DNA from: Gordionus sp. m RMFG-2023
Lineage: Eukaryota > Nematomorpha > Gordioida > Chordodea > Parachordodidae
DNA: 64,000 nucleotides
Assembly: GCF_954871325.1 (NCBI RefSeq)
Contig: NC_088779.1
Location: forward strand, 26,832,869 to 26,896,868
Direction: 5' to 3'
Made by a program: the position numbers and the translations under genes. Of the stretch, positions 43,111 to 57,280 are shown piece by piece. The number at the start of each line of letters is the position of its first letter. Positions within the stretch are counted from its first letter, which is position 1. The notes under the pieces are model-generated. The model saw nothing but the letters and a program-made list of their open reading frames with translations. It ran no database searches and was not told where the DNA came from.

Positions 43111-44364
43111 CTTTCCCTTATAATATATTTTTGTTATTGTTTACAAATCATCAAAGTAAAAGATTTAAGAATCGCGTAAAAATCAAATGAGAAAACTCGT
43201 AATAAAAAAAAAATTTTAAATCAACATTATTGTAATTTGTCAACTGGCGGGAAATTTGTATCATATTATTATGTCCTTCCCACAACATTCATTCTCATTC
43301 ACTCACGATAAAAACTCCCCCCATTTCAAAAAAATAAATAATACACTAGTCCGAGGGTAATTGAGTAGTAGTTTTAGTATTTTATTTATAATAATAACAT
43401 TCGTTTTCACTTCTTCTATTCACTCATTCATTTCATTTATCGTTGCTGTAATATGGCAAAATAAAATAGTAGAAAAATTTATGAGGCCAAAATTTGTACA
43501 CCAATATATTTTTTTTTCTACTCTCCCAATTGTGTTTGTTAAATACTAGTTCCTGAATATGCACCCCCCTGTACAATTAATTAATACATTTTTTTAAAAT
43601 ATTTTTTTCAATATTCCATTTTATCCTGCGTTCGCCGTTAGCACGGATAAGCTGCCATTTTGTATATTTGGCCGAAATTCGCGCATATTTTATATATTTC
43701 GTCGCGAATTCGCGCTAACTGTGAATGCGGGGCCAGTTTTATACAATCAAAAAAAAACGGAATCAGTATTTGTTTTTATTTTCTATCATTTTTATCTTGC
43801 CCTAAATGTTTTAAGGCTTATTTACTTTTCGTAAACAGTAATGTAATAAAATGCAACCATCCCTAAATATTTTGTGTTGGGCAGTTATATCTTAATACCT
43901 TAGTGGTTACGAAAAGTAAATCAGGTTTAGGGTATGACCTTTAAACCCCTTTTTTTTCTTTTCTCTTGTAAATAAACATAATTTGATATTTAATAACCTA
44001 TCCCACCAAATAAACAAAAAAAAAATTAAAAATCGCCAAAATATTGTTTTCAAAATATAAGTTAAATCGCTGATATATTATTTTTATATTATAGAAAAAA
44101 TTAGTTATTCAGTGGGTTTCAAAATTTTCTTGAAAAAAAAAAGTTTTGTTCAACCTTTAAAATAACCAATTTTAGCGCATTTTATATTTTTTGAAAAAAT
44201 ATATTATAAATAAATATTATATATAATTTTGTATAAAATAGATCAAATTTATGAATATATATTTTTTTATATATACAAATATATTAATAAACTTATATAC
44301 CCTTTTTACTCAATAAACCCAAGAGGGGTTGGTATTCCTATTTTTTACGTTCTTAACTCAATTT
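43111..44364. other. 3' flank of the Ig/FN3 gene
   Basis: No exons seen. The interval 43,620-43,740 has GCG-rich words (GAATTCGCGC, CGCGAATTCGCGC) forming inverted pairs, like the patches at other repeat ends. Otherwise AT-rich. Confidence 0.35.
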
Positions 44365-44498
44365 ATTCTTTGTTCTAATTAAATTCTTTTTCCCACTGAG
44401 GAGATACAGCTTGTTACCGTTATAAATGCCAATTCTTTGTTCTAATTAAATTCTTTTTCCCACTGAGGGGATGCAGCTTGCTGCCGTAATAAATGCCA
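44365..44498. repeat. Two tandem copies of a 67-bp unit
   Basis: ATTCTTTGTTCTAATTAAAT, followed by TCTTTTTCCCACTGAGG, occurs at 44,365 and again at 44,432, continuing to AAATGCCA in both. The copies differ at only a few bases, so the duplication is recent. Confidence 0.85.
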
Positions 44499-44639
44499 CT
44501 AATTTGTGTTCATAACATAATCATAAAATAAGAAAATATATATCCATATATACTTTTACTAAATCGTCTTTTATCTATTTAATCTATTACAATAAATTGT
44601 AGCTTAATTTATATTTATATTAATACATTACACATATCA

Positions 44640-45340
44640 TCGAATTTTAAAACATTTAGCATTTACAATGTTGTTGTAGATATGTCTACCTTTTTTGCTT
44701 CAATTAAATACTTGAAATTTGGATTTAGAATTAAGCATACCTTAAGTGCAGGAAAAATCTTACTTTTATAAGAGATATTTCTCGTGTTTATTGAATAATC
44801 TTGTGAAGGTGACTTAATTTTTATTTGCATTAGATAATTTGTTGTGGAATGTGAATTAACTCTAAGATCCGAGTAATCTTTGAAATAGAAAATTATTTTG
44901 CTCGATGATGCTTTGCTTATATTAATTGTCGTCAATCTGTCTAATTCCTTTTTGCTAGCTCTTAAACCTGTACTTCGCCATATGATTTAAGAAACTTTGT
45001 ATCATGGATTCGATTTATCATCCTTGAAATCGCTTATAAGATATGTGCCATTATCAGTCACAAATATATTATATAATTTTCTATTTCAATGTATTCTTCT
45101 AAAATTGAATTGATAACACTTTTAATATTGTCGCCCGCTTTTTTTTCATTCATTTCCCTCGTGACCAAAACCAATAATTTTAATTTAAAATTAATATTGA
45201 TTATATACCATGAAATGGTTAAAAATCTTTGTTTTTACAGTCATCGGTTAACAATTAATCATTTTTAATCTTAATTTCATATAAATATTTGTAGCGATAT
45301 TATTCATTAGAAATTTTCCGCTCACGAGTATATCTTATAT
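44640..45340 (-). mobile_element. hAT transposase remnant
   Basis: Read on the minus strand, fragments occur in hAT order: IIGFGHEGNE (about 45,155-45,185), a VTDNGTYLISDFKD catalytic-region motif (about 45,018-45,060), then an open frame of 90 codons (44,663-44,935) containing KIIFYFKDYSDLRVNS and FPALKVCLILNPNFKYLIEA, resembling the hAT segment ending in HPxFKxL. Stops and frame changes lie between the fragments, and termini were not found. Confidence 0.5.
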
Positions 45341-45369
45341 ATTTTATTGTAACATCAAAATTTACAATA

Positions 45370-45510
45370 TTAGGCCAAAAAACAACTCAAGCCTGGCGAT
45401 TTTGCTAATGAGTGACAGTGGCTTGGACATAAGCAAAATTTTGAGGCTTGGAATTTGATTCCAAAATCTTAATTTAAAAATAGGCTAAATCAATTCGTTT
45501 AACAACACTA
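45370..45510. mobile_element. Right part of a TAGTGTTGTTAAACGG hAT MITE
   Basis: Runs from AGGCCAAAAAACAACTC to the intact right end ATTCGTTTAACAACACTA. Internal GCTTGGACATAAGC and AAATTTTGAGGCTT match the family. The left end is missing. Confidence 0.6.
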
Positions 45511-48500
45511 ATTTTGGTACCAAATTTTAAGTAAAATATATTAGCCATTAAATCGAATAAAAATTTGAAATTTATATCTGATTATTAAATATTTGGTATA
45601 TTATTATACTTTTCTGTAAATGTGCACTCTATTAGTATTATAATTTAAAAAAATAGACATCTGATTTTGAAAGCTGAACCCAAAATTTTATTACGAATTT
45701 AATTAAATATATTACTCTACAATTATTGGGAAAAAATACAATATTAGTAAATCACAATTATATAAAGTAAGAAAAAAATGACATTAATAAATCATAATGA
45801 AACCCATTTATGCCCTTAAACAAATTAACGATTATTTAAATTTATAAATCACATAATTAATTCTATTGTAAGTTTCCCCAAAAGTTTTCTGGAACATTTG
45901 TAGCCTGTGTAACATGAATAATAGATTAAGAATATAAAATAAAAGAAGAAAAAAAATATATTAAATTTTACGCCATCACCTAACGTTTATTAAACATGTG
46001 AATTATGCCCTATTTTGACTATACCGTAGTCAGTTTGCAATAATTTATAGATCGGATCTGACCCACCTTGGATCTTCTAGTTTAGTATAATAATTAAAAT
46101 TTACTGAGAGAATAAAAGATATAAAGCCCTTCTTTCTGCGGCTACTCCTATATTATTCTTTTTTTACCATCTTGATTAGGATAAAACCGGCCGTAATATC
46201 TTTTTAAATATAAATTTTTGGTCCTTATTTTGAGTGCCCTAAATTTAGGAGTATTGGTGCCCACCCCCATTTTATTATCACTTTACATTTCTCTTGGCCT
46301 TTCTTCTGCAGACATAATCATAAAAATAACACAATCCCATAATTTGCCCAAGCCTATTCAACCGAATTAAAGTTCAACTCTTATGATAATCCCATATTTC
46401 AATAATTCTTTAAAAAGAAGCCATACCCTAATTTATTTATATCCAAACTTTCTTATCCTCAATTTATTAGAAATTTATTCGTCTAGTTTTTATTTGGTCC
46501 TAGTAATTTATAATTATAAACTTTAACTAATTTAATTTTAAATTTTCTTTTTAAGCAATTTCAAATTTAATTTTTTTTTATTCGTAAAACTTTCATAAAA
46601 TATTATCATGAATAATATTTCGTATTTCGAAAATAATATTGTTTTCATTTATCAATATCCAATCAAAAATTTGCAAACATTTGATTGGCATATTGTTTAA
46701 AAATAATAAATAATAATTTGAGGTTTTGCAACACAGACGAAATATATGATGAAATAATCTTACTATCATTGGCCATTTGGATTAAATATTATAGATTTTT
46801 CAGTCAGCCGAATTCTTAATGGAGTCTTTTGAGATCCTTAAAACTTATTTAAGGCACAATATATAGTAACAAAACCTTTTTACCTCAAAGTCATAAATTG
46901 TTATTTTCCAAACAAAGTGTCGCTGATATACATAAATTATCTCCATATAAAGAAAACGAAAATATAATATTAATAAAAAATATATATGTATACTTAATTC
47001 ATTGGAATTAAACCTGTTAATATAATAAAAAGATAAGATTTATTCTGTATGACGAAAAATTTATGCATAGTAAAATGAAAGAAATATAACAAAAAAAAAA
47101 TCCCACTTCTAAATATAATATATTAACAATATTCTTAGAAATTTGATAAAAATAATTTAAATTTTTTTTATCATTGAAAAAAATATCACCCTCAGAAAAT
47201 TTACGATATAATTTTCAACAAAATATTACTTGATCTTTAGGGATCGTTATATTTAGGATTTTACAAAATTCTACAAGTTTTTGAAAATATAAGAAGATAT
47301 GAAATATTATTTTGATTAAATAATAATCTGAAATCAAATAACACATATTTATTTCTATTCAAATCTAAAAGCAATGTCTTACACGCCTCCCTTTGCAAAA
47401 CCCACCTATTACCCCTTCTCTTCGACCATTCCAAAAAAAATTTTCGGTTTTCGGTTGCTATATTTATTAAAAATTTGTTTTTCTATTCTAGTTTTCTAAG
47501 CCTTAATATTTCTTTCCATTTTAATTTATATTTGATAATATTGCCTATTACTTTATGAGCAAATTAGGTTACCTGCCTCTCTGTTGTTTGCCCATCACTT
47601 GTATACTCTTACCTAAGTTTCCGACATTTTTTCATATTTTCTCATCATAAGCTCATCTAGTATTAGTTTATTCACGATAATTTCTGTTTTTATAAATATT
47701 AACTTTAAATTTCCTAATATATTTATATTTCGTAACTTATCCTTCTTGGTTCCCCAGCTATCATCCTCACAATTTTTATTTCCATTTTCTCTAAGCTTCT
47801 CTAGTTTTGATTCTTATCTTAGCTATGTTTCTGAATTATATGGGATAGATTTATTATCCAACTGCATATTTTACTCTTTAATTTAGCAACAAAATTATGA
47901 TAAAAAAAATATTTCAGGTTACATGATTTAGGAATAACAAATAAATATTAGTTGGTAAAATTCATGGTTGTTGGTAACTGTTTTAAATTAAACCGACCAT
48001 ATATTTAGTCAAACTGTTTTAAATTGTTGTGAGACTTTAAAATTGATTAATTAGAATCATTTTACCAATTATCTGTCCTTAAAATATTGTTTATTTTTAC
48101 TTTATCCCAATCCCTTAGCAAGGCCATATTTCATATTGCCAAAAAAATTATAAATATATATTTTTTTAAAAATCACAGACATTAAAACTTAAACACTTAT
48201 ATTCGGAAACCATGTTCCAAACGTAGATGCCTTTTTTCTTACCGTAATATAAATTATAATAAATAATTTCGAAATATTAAACATTATAATTAAAATTCAC
48301 AAGTCGTGAATCAATTTCAATTTTAAAATAGTTATTTAGTCGTGCATTCTAGAAGTTTTTCATTCATTTTGGAACTTAGCGACGAAAGAATTAATTTTTA
48401 ATGTGAAATGCATCTTTCAAGGTTAATAATAAATGTATACAATAATATTAAATGATCGAAAAACAATTAAAATGATGTAATGCTGCAACTTGGAAAATTC

Positions 48501-48854
48501 CCAAAATTAAACAAAGTTGGTATTTTTTTTTCCTAATCTTTTGAAATCAGATTATGCAGTATAATTATGGCAGTAAATCCTTTTCTCAGTCAACTTTTTC
48601 ATTTCGATATATATTTACTCTTGCTTTTTATATGATATTAAAATATGTCAAATTCAACTTCCATTAACTACTTCTCACGAAGAGTGTACTGCATGGTTCA
48701 GATTATTCATGCCATGATAAATTGTATTAGAATAAGAATGATAATTCAAAATAGATCTTTGATTTAATATAAATTAGGCTATAATATATATTTTAAGAAA
48801 AATTAAAGCAAGTCACTTTACGAATTTGAATTATCAATTGTTTTTTTTATAGGG
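45511..48854. other. AT-rich intergenic sequence
   Basis: No coding exon, RNA gene or element terminus recognised. The T8A8-type runs so common before 44 kb are rare here. Confidence 0.4.
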
Positions 48855-48975
48855 TTTACTGTAGTTTTCTTAAACGGTCCTATTTGGATCGATTTTTAAG
48901 TCTGATTAAGATTTTAGCCAAAATAGTATTATGTTAGCCTCGAAATATGGTAAGAGATCGCAACCTTTCTCCCAT
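48855..48975. mobile_element. Possible decayed left part of a TAGTGTTGTTAAACGG MITE
   Basis: TTAAACGGTCCTATTTGGAT, then CGATTTTTAAG and TTTTAGCCAAAATAGTATT resemble the left-inner part of the family. Ends are missing. Confidence 0.3.
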
Positions 48976-51900
48976 ATTCACTGCCAAACTTTACTAAATA
49001 ATAATCTTTAAAATGGCAAGACATTTAATAAAAAATATTAATAGCTGAAATGAATAATGGGCCAAGTAACTAATGGTCCTGAGTCTATATATCTTGAGAA
49101 CATACGAATATTTATATTTAGAATATCTGATAAATTTTTTTTAGTATAAAATAAAGCAGAGCTGTTTTGAAACCGGGTTCGATAAAATATCCAAGTTTGA
49201 TTCCGATTTTTAATATAAATTTTTTTATAAAACCAGGATTGGCTAAAAGATTCGTGTTTAGTTAGAAACCGTGATTAAGAGAGACTGTTAGGGACTATTT
49301 TAACATTTATTATTCATGTATATTATGTAGTTGTTAATAAATAGCCCGAAGTTTGTTTATCTATCCCATATATTTTAGGGGGGCTGCTATGAATAAGTTT
49401 TATATGTCACATTTTATAAATTGATCAAAAGATTAAAATTGATTATTCGCATTAAAACTCTGATTTAAACAAATTTTATCACTATGTGATTTTAATTTTT
49501 AAATTAAAAAAAAATTACAATTTTTGTAAAAATGTGTTTATGAATATGTATCAGCAATAATATAAATTACCTTTAGCCTGTCCTTCTGTTTAATTAATTT
49601 TAAAAAAATAAGATTAAATATAGTAACCTCTGTGTATTTCTTTAATTTTAAAAATTGGCACCAATTATTATTTAATTATTATAATTTTTTGAATATTAAA
49701 TAAAAAAATATATAAATTTACCAGCATTTTTAACCTCTTTAACTATTTATATAATAAAAAAAATAATAACAATTGAATAATTGTTCTTTTATGAACAAAT
49801 TTAAATTTTTTGTTTTTTTTTCTTTAGGGCGAAGTTTTTAGGATAGCTTATAATGTAATAGTTCCAACATTCTAGTGGAGTGTTTTTCATACTTTAGATA
49901 AAGTAAAAAAAATTTTAGGTTTTTTAATATTATTTTGATATGAATAAATATTAATTTTAAGAATAAAGGTTTGGTTTTAACATCCAATAATATTTTTTAT
50001 ACCTTATTAAATTATTTGAGAGTAGTTAATTTTTTTTCTTTCTTATTTATATTTATAAATTTTAGCACAAATATAAATAATTCTGAACATTTTATTTTTA
50101 ATTAGGCATATTAAATAAATATTTAATAAAGTTCAAATTATGTTCTATCACAAACAGATATGTAAAAACTATATAGAAGAAATATGTAATATATTAATTA
50201 TGTAAATCCAAAAAATTTCCAATTAAGAATAATGAAAAAAGATGGAGTATAAATAATTATTAACAAAAACCGAATTATATGTAAAAAAAATTTGAATTTC
50301 TTTAAAAAAAGAAGATTAAAATTGCTTTTCAAAATATAAATTTCTCTGAGAATTCTCATGAAAATTTTTTAAATAACTGACTAATTTGAATGTCAATTCT
50401 AACATAAATGGAAACTCCCAATATTCTTCTACTATTTTGGAATAAAGAAAGAATCGACATGGTGAGTAAAAATGTTGTCCTATCAGAAAAACAACGAAAG
50501 TTAAAGACATCGCTACATATATTAGAATGTCTACAGCGTCAGTTCATAATTTTAGAAGAGATAAATTTCCGGATATAAATGGAGACCCTCTAAAGTAATC
50601 CACTATTCAAAATATCTATCTATGAAAGAAATATCAACAGTTGTTAACTTAATTTTTTTCTTCTAATAATAATAATTTTCAGTATTTGTAAATAAAATGA
50701 TTGCTTAAATATTCTTATATTGTTTAATTAAATTTAATAGAAAGAAAATTAAATAATCTCATTTAAAGTCTCTTTAAATAGTCATAAATTTTAAAATTTC
50801 AGTGTCTAGTTAATTTATTAAATTTAACATTATAAAAAATCAATATTAAAAAATAGGCTATATATTTCATTCATATTTTATTAAATATCTCTTATTTTTT
50901 GGCTAAATTTGAAATGAAAATATCCCTACTTTCCCGCAGTAGAAAGACATTAAATATTTTGAACCTGTAAAAACATATTTTCTCTCTTTAAAAGATTAAT
51001 CAATATTTGAAATGATTTTTCGAAGAATAAATAGCAGAAGCCTATCTGGATTTGATTTTAACTTCGGCCTTAAAAATGTATTTTAAAAAAATAGCTAATA
51101 TAATATTAATCCTCGATTTCCAATATATTCGCATATAGCTTTATAGCTTAAGGAGTGCCAATAAGCATCAATGAGCGCCAATACATACCATGCCAATAAG
51201 TAATTATAGTAATATTTCATAAAATAATATATATTTTTATTAAATAATAATAGATATTATTCTTAATTAATAATATTTGTAAACTATTTATTTATAAAAA
51301 TGTTATATTAAAATTTTCTCTGCAGCAATTTAATCGGTAAAATGTCTATCTCATATCTTAAATCAAATAGGGAGAATAATTTTCTCGTGCAAGATGGTTT
51401 TAAATATAAAAAATTATTTAGTTCATAACATAGTATATATTATATATCTAAAGGGACACTTATTGCTAAGTTGCTATTGTATTGGTAGATTATAATTTTA
51501 CATATTTTAGATTAAACATTAAATACAAAGTATCATCAATTTCAATAAGGTCAACATAATGAGGGGGAGGAGTGCAAGTACAGTTCTCTTTCAATTTTTT
51601 AATAAAGGGATTAAACATTTAAAGGGGTAGACTGGGGTGTATATGCTAGAGATAGTACAAATCTATTGGAGAATTATCGATTAATTTTTTAGATAAAACA
51701 TGGCGAAATATATATGTAAAAATTATATAATACATCTATTACTAACCTTATTATAATAATACAATGATTGTTAAACATCGACCAAAATATATTGCATATA
51801 ATCATAGTCATTATTTTCCAAAAAACTTATTTCTGGTTCTGCAATCTTTTTAAATGTAATTTAAAAGGTTGTTGAACATTCTATCAGCAAACTCATATTT

Positions 51901-54900
51901 ATGCCAAACAATATACAATAATACATTGCATTCATTGTAAAATGAGGGGGGTTTTTTAATTTTTCATGATCTAATTAATAACTCTCTTACATTTACTTTT
52001 ATAGTTGATAATAGAATATTTGTCATTTTAAAATATGAAGGGGGTATTAATATATATAAAACATGTATTGCTGCTGAAGACGGCGAAAATTAACTAAGGC
52101 GGCAGGTTTAAGTTTTGAGGAGAGCTTGCTTGCGCTCAGTGAATATTCTGTCATGTATACGTTGAATTTAGAGCTTATCAGTAAATTACATTAATATTTC
52201 GAAATTTTATTCCTAAAACAGAGCCAACAAATTTAAAAGATTAACTATTTACTCTAGGTCAAGATCGTATCAATAGTAAACTATGTACGCACTAAAGATT
52301 ATAAAATTTTTGATGTAGGAGTTGGGATCATCTTAGAACTATCAAGAGTAACGTTTTCAGAAAAGGAGGATCTAGATCACTAGCTATCGAGATCGTTATC
52401 ACACAGATATTATAGAGTTTCAAAGCTTTACAGCCGTCTCAGAGAATATCCAATGGTTATGACATAAATTCTGCCCAAACCGTTTAGAGAATGAATAAGA
52501 GAAAGAAAAATAAAGGATAATATATTCAAACCCGAAAATTTTGCTATATATAACAGATTATTCACTTGAAGATAACCTCCCTTAAAAATCTATACCTACC
52601 CACTTAATAAAATTTTTTATCATCTTCGGACACGATATTCCCATATTAACAATTACCAGTTATTAATTGTAATGATAATACCTTACCTTCATATATTTTT
52701 ATAAGAAATTATCAATACAATACTACAAACTATAAAAAAATTGTAAGTGTGAAATATTTATTTTTTGAAATATTGAATTAAATTAGTTCCCCTCATTAGT
52801 GTATCGTTTGGCATGATTATGAATTTGCTGATGGAATACCTGACTTTTTTAAATGAACTTTAAAAATATTATAGAAAATTATCCAAAAATAATTTTTATT
52901 TGAAATAAAGACTATTATTTTATGAAATATTTAAATTTGGTGGATGTTTAGCAATAAATATAAAAATATATTATTATATAAAATAAAAGTATAGATATAT
53001 TTTTACAGCAATATAATTTTGCCCTATTTCAAAATAAAAATTTAAGACCCTACCCCCTTAAATTGCTACCCCCTAGCCCCCTCAAATAATTGGAAGCAAA
53101 CTGCACCACCCTCATGCAGACTCTGTGTTTGCTGATCTTAATCTAGATATTATCCATTAATCTTTCGCAAACAAGAAACGTAACTCAAATATTTTTTCAA
53201 ATTAAAGCACAAATTATCAGAGCCATACTGCCTAATAGGAGTAAGTGGAATTTGGTGATGACTTTCAAGTAAAAACAGTAAATATTTCACACTAAATTAT
53301 AATTTAATAGGTTTCTAGCTAGTATAAATATATCAAAAGTAATCTCATAAAATGGCAAACGCCAATAACGAAGTACAATGAAAGTCTAATATAAATGAAT
53401 TAGTCTAACATTAAATTCTTTTATCTATTTATACAATACATAATAAAACCAACAGCTATTTTTAATATACATTTTTGAATAAATATGTTCTTAACGACCC
53501 TAGTAATAATAATATTGGGTGTTTTTATAACGGTTTTAACGGTTTTTTGCTTCCTATAATATATATTTTTTATTGATGGTAAAAAAAATAGTCAAAATAA
53601 AAATTAAACAAAATATTATCATATCTAATAGTATTAATCCCGTTAAGGAATATTTTAGATATCGATTAGAAACTTGTTGGCACTCATTAAAGCTCTTGTC
53701 ACTCATTGGCACCTGTTGTCGTCGCTTTGGCCCTCATTGGTGTTTTCACTCAGACGAGATTGTTATATAAATATATTTGCGTCATTGAAAGAGGTGCTGG
53801 AGGGGGGGGGGGGTGTTAACAGAGTTTTTAAAAATCTTGCAATTTTATGTTTAGAATCTGATAAATAAAACATAGACGGTTTAAAAAGATTACCCAGATC
53901 TTTTAGCACTGTTTATTTAATATTAAAAAGTAATAGTGATTTAAAAAAATATAATATATAGGATTATCTTAATTATTGAATTAATGTGGAAATGCATTCT
54001 ACAATGATTTTTCTCTTAAATTAGAAAAATAATCCTCTATTAAAATTCATATCTAACTGTATGTCCATCCACGGATTGCCAAGTTTGCCAGGTCAAAATC
54101 TCAAATTGAGGGAGAAATATTTATTTTGCTGAAAATCCAACCTTTGGCATTCTCTTAATTATCTCCTTCCCCCCTACCCATTTATCAATTATTTTATATA
54201 GATATTAACAAAGTAAGTAATGATTTGTAATACTTTCCCAAATAGTTAATAGAGTTGTATATTTTTTCCAAGCGTGGAGATTTATCGTTATTACGAAAAA
54301 ATTATAGCCATTTCTCAAATGCTTTTAGTCCTTATTTTGGTGTATTCCGGAGAATGATAAAAAAAATTAGGAGCATAAGAATGTCTTCAAACAATATATC
54401 AACATCTAGTTCTATTTTTTGATGATTTTTGTCTAAGGGCATAACATTTATACATTTGTAAATAGAATTATTATAATCAAATTTGGATTGCTAATATTCT
54501 AAAATTGTTTTAGTAAAAATATTTATTTCATTTAAAAATAATAAACTAGGGCAAAATTTAAACAATTGAATATTTTTAACAATAGAACTATAAAATTTAT
54601 TATCAATTTTTAGCTGTAAAGATTAATATAGCAGTAACATAATTTTTTAAAAATTCTTCTGGTTGTAGTAACTGCATATTAACAGCATGTAGATTTCCCT
54701 AAAGTTCAGATAAAATTTTCCTTAATCGATAAAATTAAATGACACAAACATTTGGTTATTATGATATTGTATTATTAAAATTGTCAAACTAAACAAAAAA
54801 AATATATATTTAAAAAATATAAAATAATTTTAATGTATAAACATTGTATAAAACATTTTGTATTAACATAATTTACTCAACGATTTGTTAATTGATTGAT

Positions 54901-56170
54901 ATTATCTTTAAATATATACATATCATTATAAGGTATTCTTTTAATTTTGTTAAAATAAAATTATATTTTATTATTATCAAACCTTTTATATCTTAAACGC
55001 CACAATAATCAAATACTGCTTCTCAAAATTATTAAACTTATTTTAAAAAACGTTAAAATCCTAAAAATATTAATTGGTTAAATTTTAAAAGTTAAGGCCG
55101 GGAGTTTTGTAGAAAGATGTCTTCGTGTAAAATAAAAAATTGCGGGTGTCTCCCGCTGATGGGGGGATACCTGGCAACCCTGGTTTATGTTCTTGTGGTA
55201 TTTTATTTTTTTTTCAGGTAAGTAGATATCTTTTATATAAAAATATAAAACTTGTTAATTTTATTGTGGAGTGTTTTTTTTCGGTTTTTAAATTATATTA
55301 TAATTTTAGATTTTTAAATATTTTCTAAGGATATATAATATATAATTGTAAAAAAAAAATTTTTTTTTAAATATTAAAAATGTCATAATTTATCATATTT
55401 ATATAAATGTGTAATCGCAATCTTATAATAATAAAATATTAGTAAGAATAAAGTGATATAAATATCAAATAAATAAAATACGTATTTTGACCTAACTCTA
55501 ACCTACTCCTTATTGATTTAAAATCTAATATCACTAAAATTTTCTTTTTAGGAAGAAGAGCACTTTAAAATGTTATTAGGGTAAAAGGCTGCGAATATAT
55601 TGGCATTTTGTTATATTATCCCTATTCTATTGTTTATGATCTGAATTCTTAAAATAAGTTCCCAGAATGGCTACAGTTCTTATTTGGACAATATAGTGTT
55701 CTAATTTATTTTAATATTTTTAAATTAAGATCACTAAGATAGAATTTAAACTTACGAATAAGTCAAATTATAAAAGTAAAAAAAATTGATTTGCTAAAAC
55801 GAATGGCTAAAGATACAAAAATAATAATATATTAGCCATGATTCCAAATTTAATGCTCATAAATATAGAGATATCTTTATTCTACTTACATAGCATAAAT
55901 CTTCTTATTTAAGACTTATATAAAATTACACGGATACTCTATGCACTGATTCGCAATGATTTTTTATCATCTTATACTTTAAGATATATAAATCAGGCAA
56001 AAAAGTAACCAAATAATACATATTCTAAAATTTAAACACTTTATGCCCCTCCCTACCCTGCTGACTAACCAAAAACAGTTATTGTAAATTTATGGTTTAA
56101 AAATTATAATGACCAATCTATTAAAATAAAATTGTATTATTGGAAAAATAAGTTGTTGTTGGAGGTAGAG
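48976..56170. other. Long AT-rich intergenic stretch
   Basis: No gene supported. A less AT-rich patch at 52,070-52,560 is unassigned. Related words lie in opposite orientation at 51,150-51,195 (GAGTGCCAATAAG, AATGAGCGCCAAT) and 53,678-53,750 (GGCACTCATT, CACTCATTGGCACC). A G12 tract is at 53,802-53,813. Frames at 53,573-53,868 are not supported as coding. Confidence 0.35.
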
Positions 56171-57280
56171 TAGGTGAGGTTCCCGTAGAAAGATCGAGTA
56201 AAAAAAAAAGTGATACTTTTGATATAAGAAAATATATAATTGGATTTAAAAAATTACAGATATTGAATGAAGATTTTACTTTAAATATAAAATGAAAATA
56301 ATCATTCGTATAAAAATATATAAAATATTATATTTATTATTGAAATAATATAGAAATTATTTATATAATTAGTGATCTAAACTTTGAAATTCAAATAAGT
56401 TTTACAGATCAATAATCTTTAATAGTAATTAGCACAAATTAATTAAATAAATGTGTGTAAAAGTTTTGGAACGTAAAGACATTTCAAATTAAGGCACTGA
56501 TGAAATCATAAAAGAGATAAGACTATATAATCAAGATTGTTAATCTAATTAATATTGAGTCAAAATAATTATGCTAATTTATAATCTCTTATATTTTATT
56601 TTTTATTAATGATTTGACTAATCTATTAAATATAATTTAGTCATTGGGATAAGATTCATTAGGAGGGATGGTGTCTCCAATTTAGGAAAATCTTGTAATA
56701 ACAATATGTATGATTTTCTGAAAATTTTTTTTTTATAGATCGATTAAAAAGGTTACTCTCAGTTCTCTCTGTTTATTTAAATAAAAAATGAAAATTAATA
56801 TCAGAACACATAAAAACAATAAATTATTATATTATATTTATTGATTAATATATAAATTATTTTTATAATTAGTTTTCTAAATTGAAATTCAAATAAGTTT
56901 TGCAAATCAATAATTATCTTAAATATAATTATCACAATTAATAAATTAAATATTTCTTAAACACTCTAAATATTAATTGCTAACAAGTAATGATTATAAA
57001 AAAAATAAATAATATTGGATTAATTATAAAATGACACTTAAAAGACTATGTCCATATTACCTTAAGCTTTAATAATAAATATATACAAATAATTTAATCT
57101 CCATGGTCCAACATCTGGATGTCCAGGATCCAAACTACAGGCTCTACCTCTTAGCAGTATATCATCTTACATATTACAAATATACAAATCTCCACTAATA
57201 TTAAACAGGAAAATCAAAATACTAATTTAAATATATCATCTAATGACTTTTATAATAATTTCTAGCATATTTAATTTAAA
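56171..57280. repeat. AT-rich dispersed repeat, copy 1
   Basis: Sequence from 56,504 (AAAGAGATAAGACTATATAA) to 57,277 (CATCTAATGACTTTTATA) corresponds segment by segment to 60,150-61,140. Both include CAGGATCCAAACTA, AATATTGGAT(T/C)AATTATAA and AATATTAAACAGGA. The word TGAAATTCAAATAAGTTTT occurs at 56,384 and 56,883, marking two internal subunits. Confidence 0.65.

Noticed and set aside
50316-50510. Minus-strand open frame of 64 codons
   Set aside because: No recognisable domain or splice context.
53573-53868. Two overlapping open frames
   Set aside because: They run through repeated CACTCATTGG words and a G12 tract; no protein family recognised.
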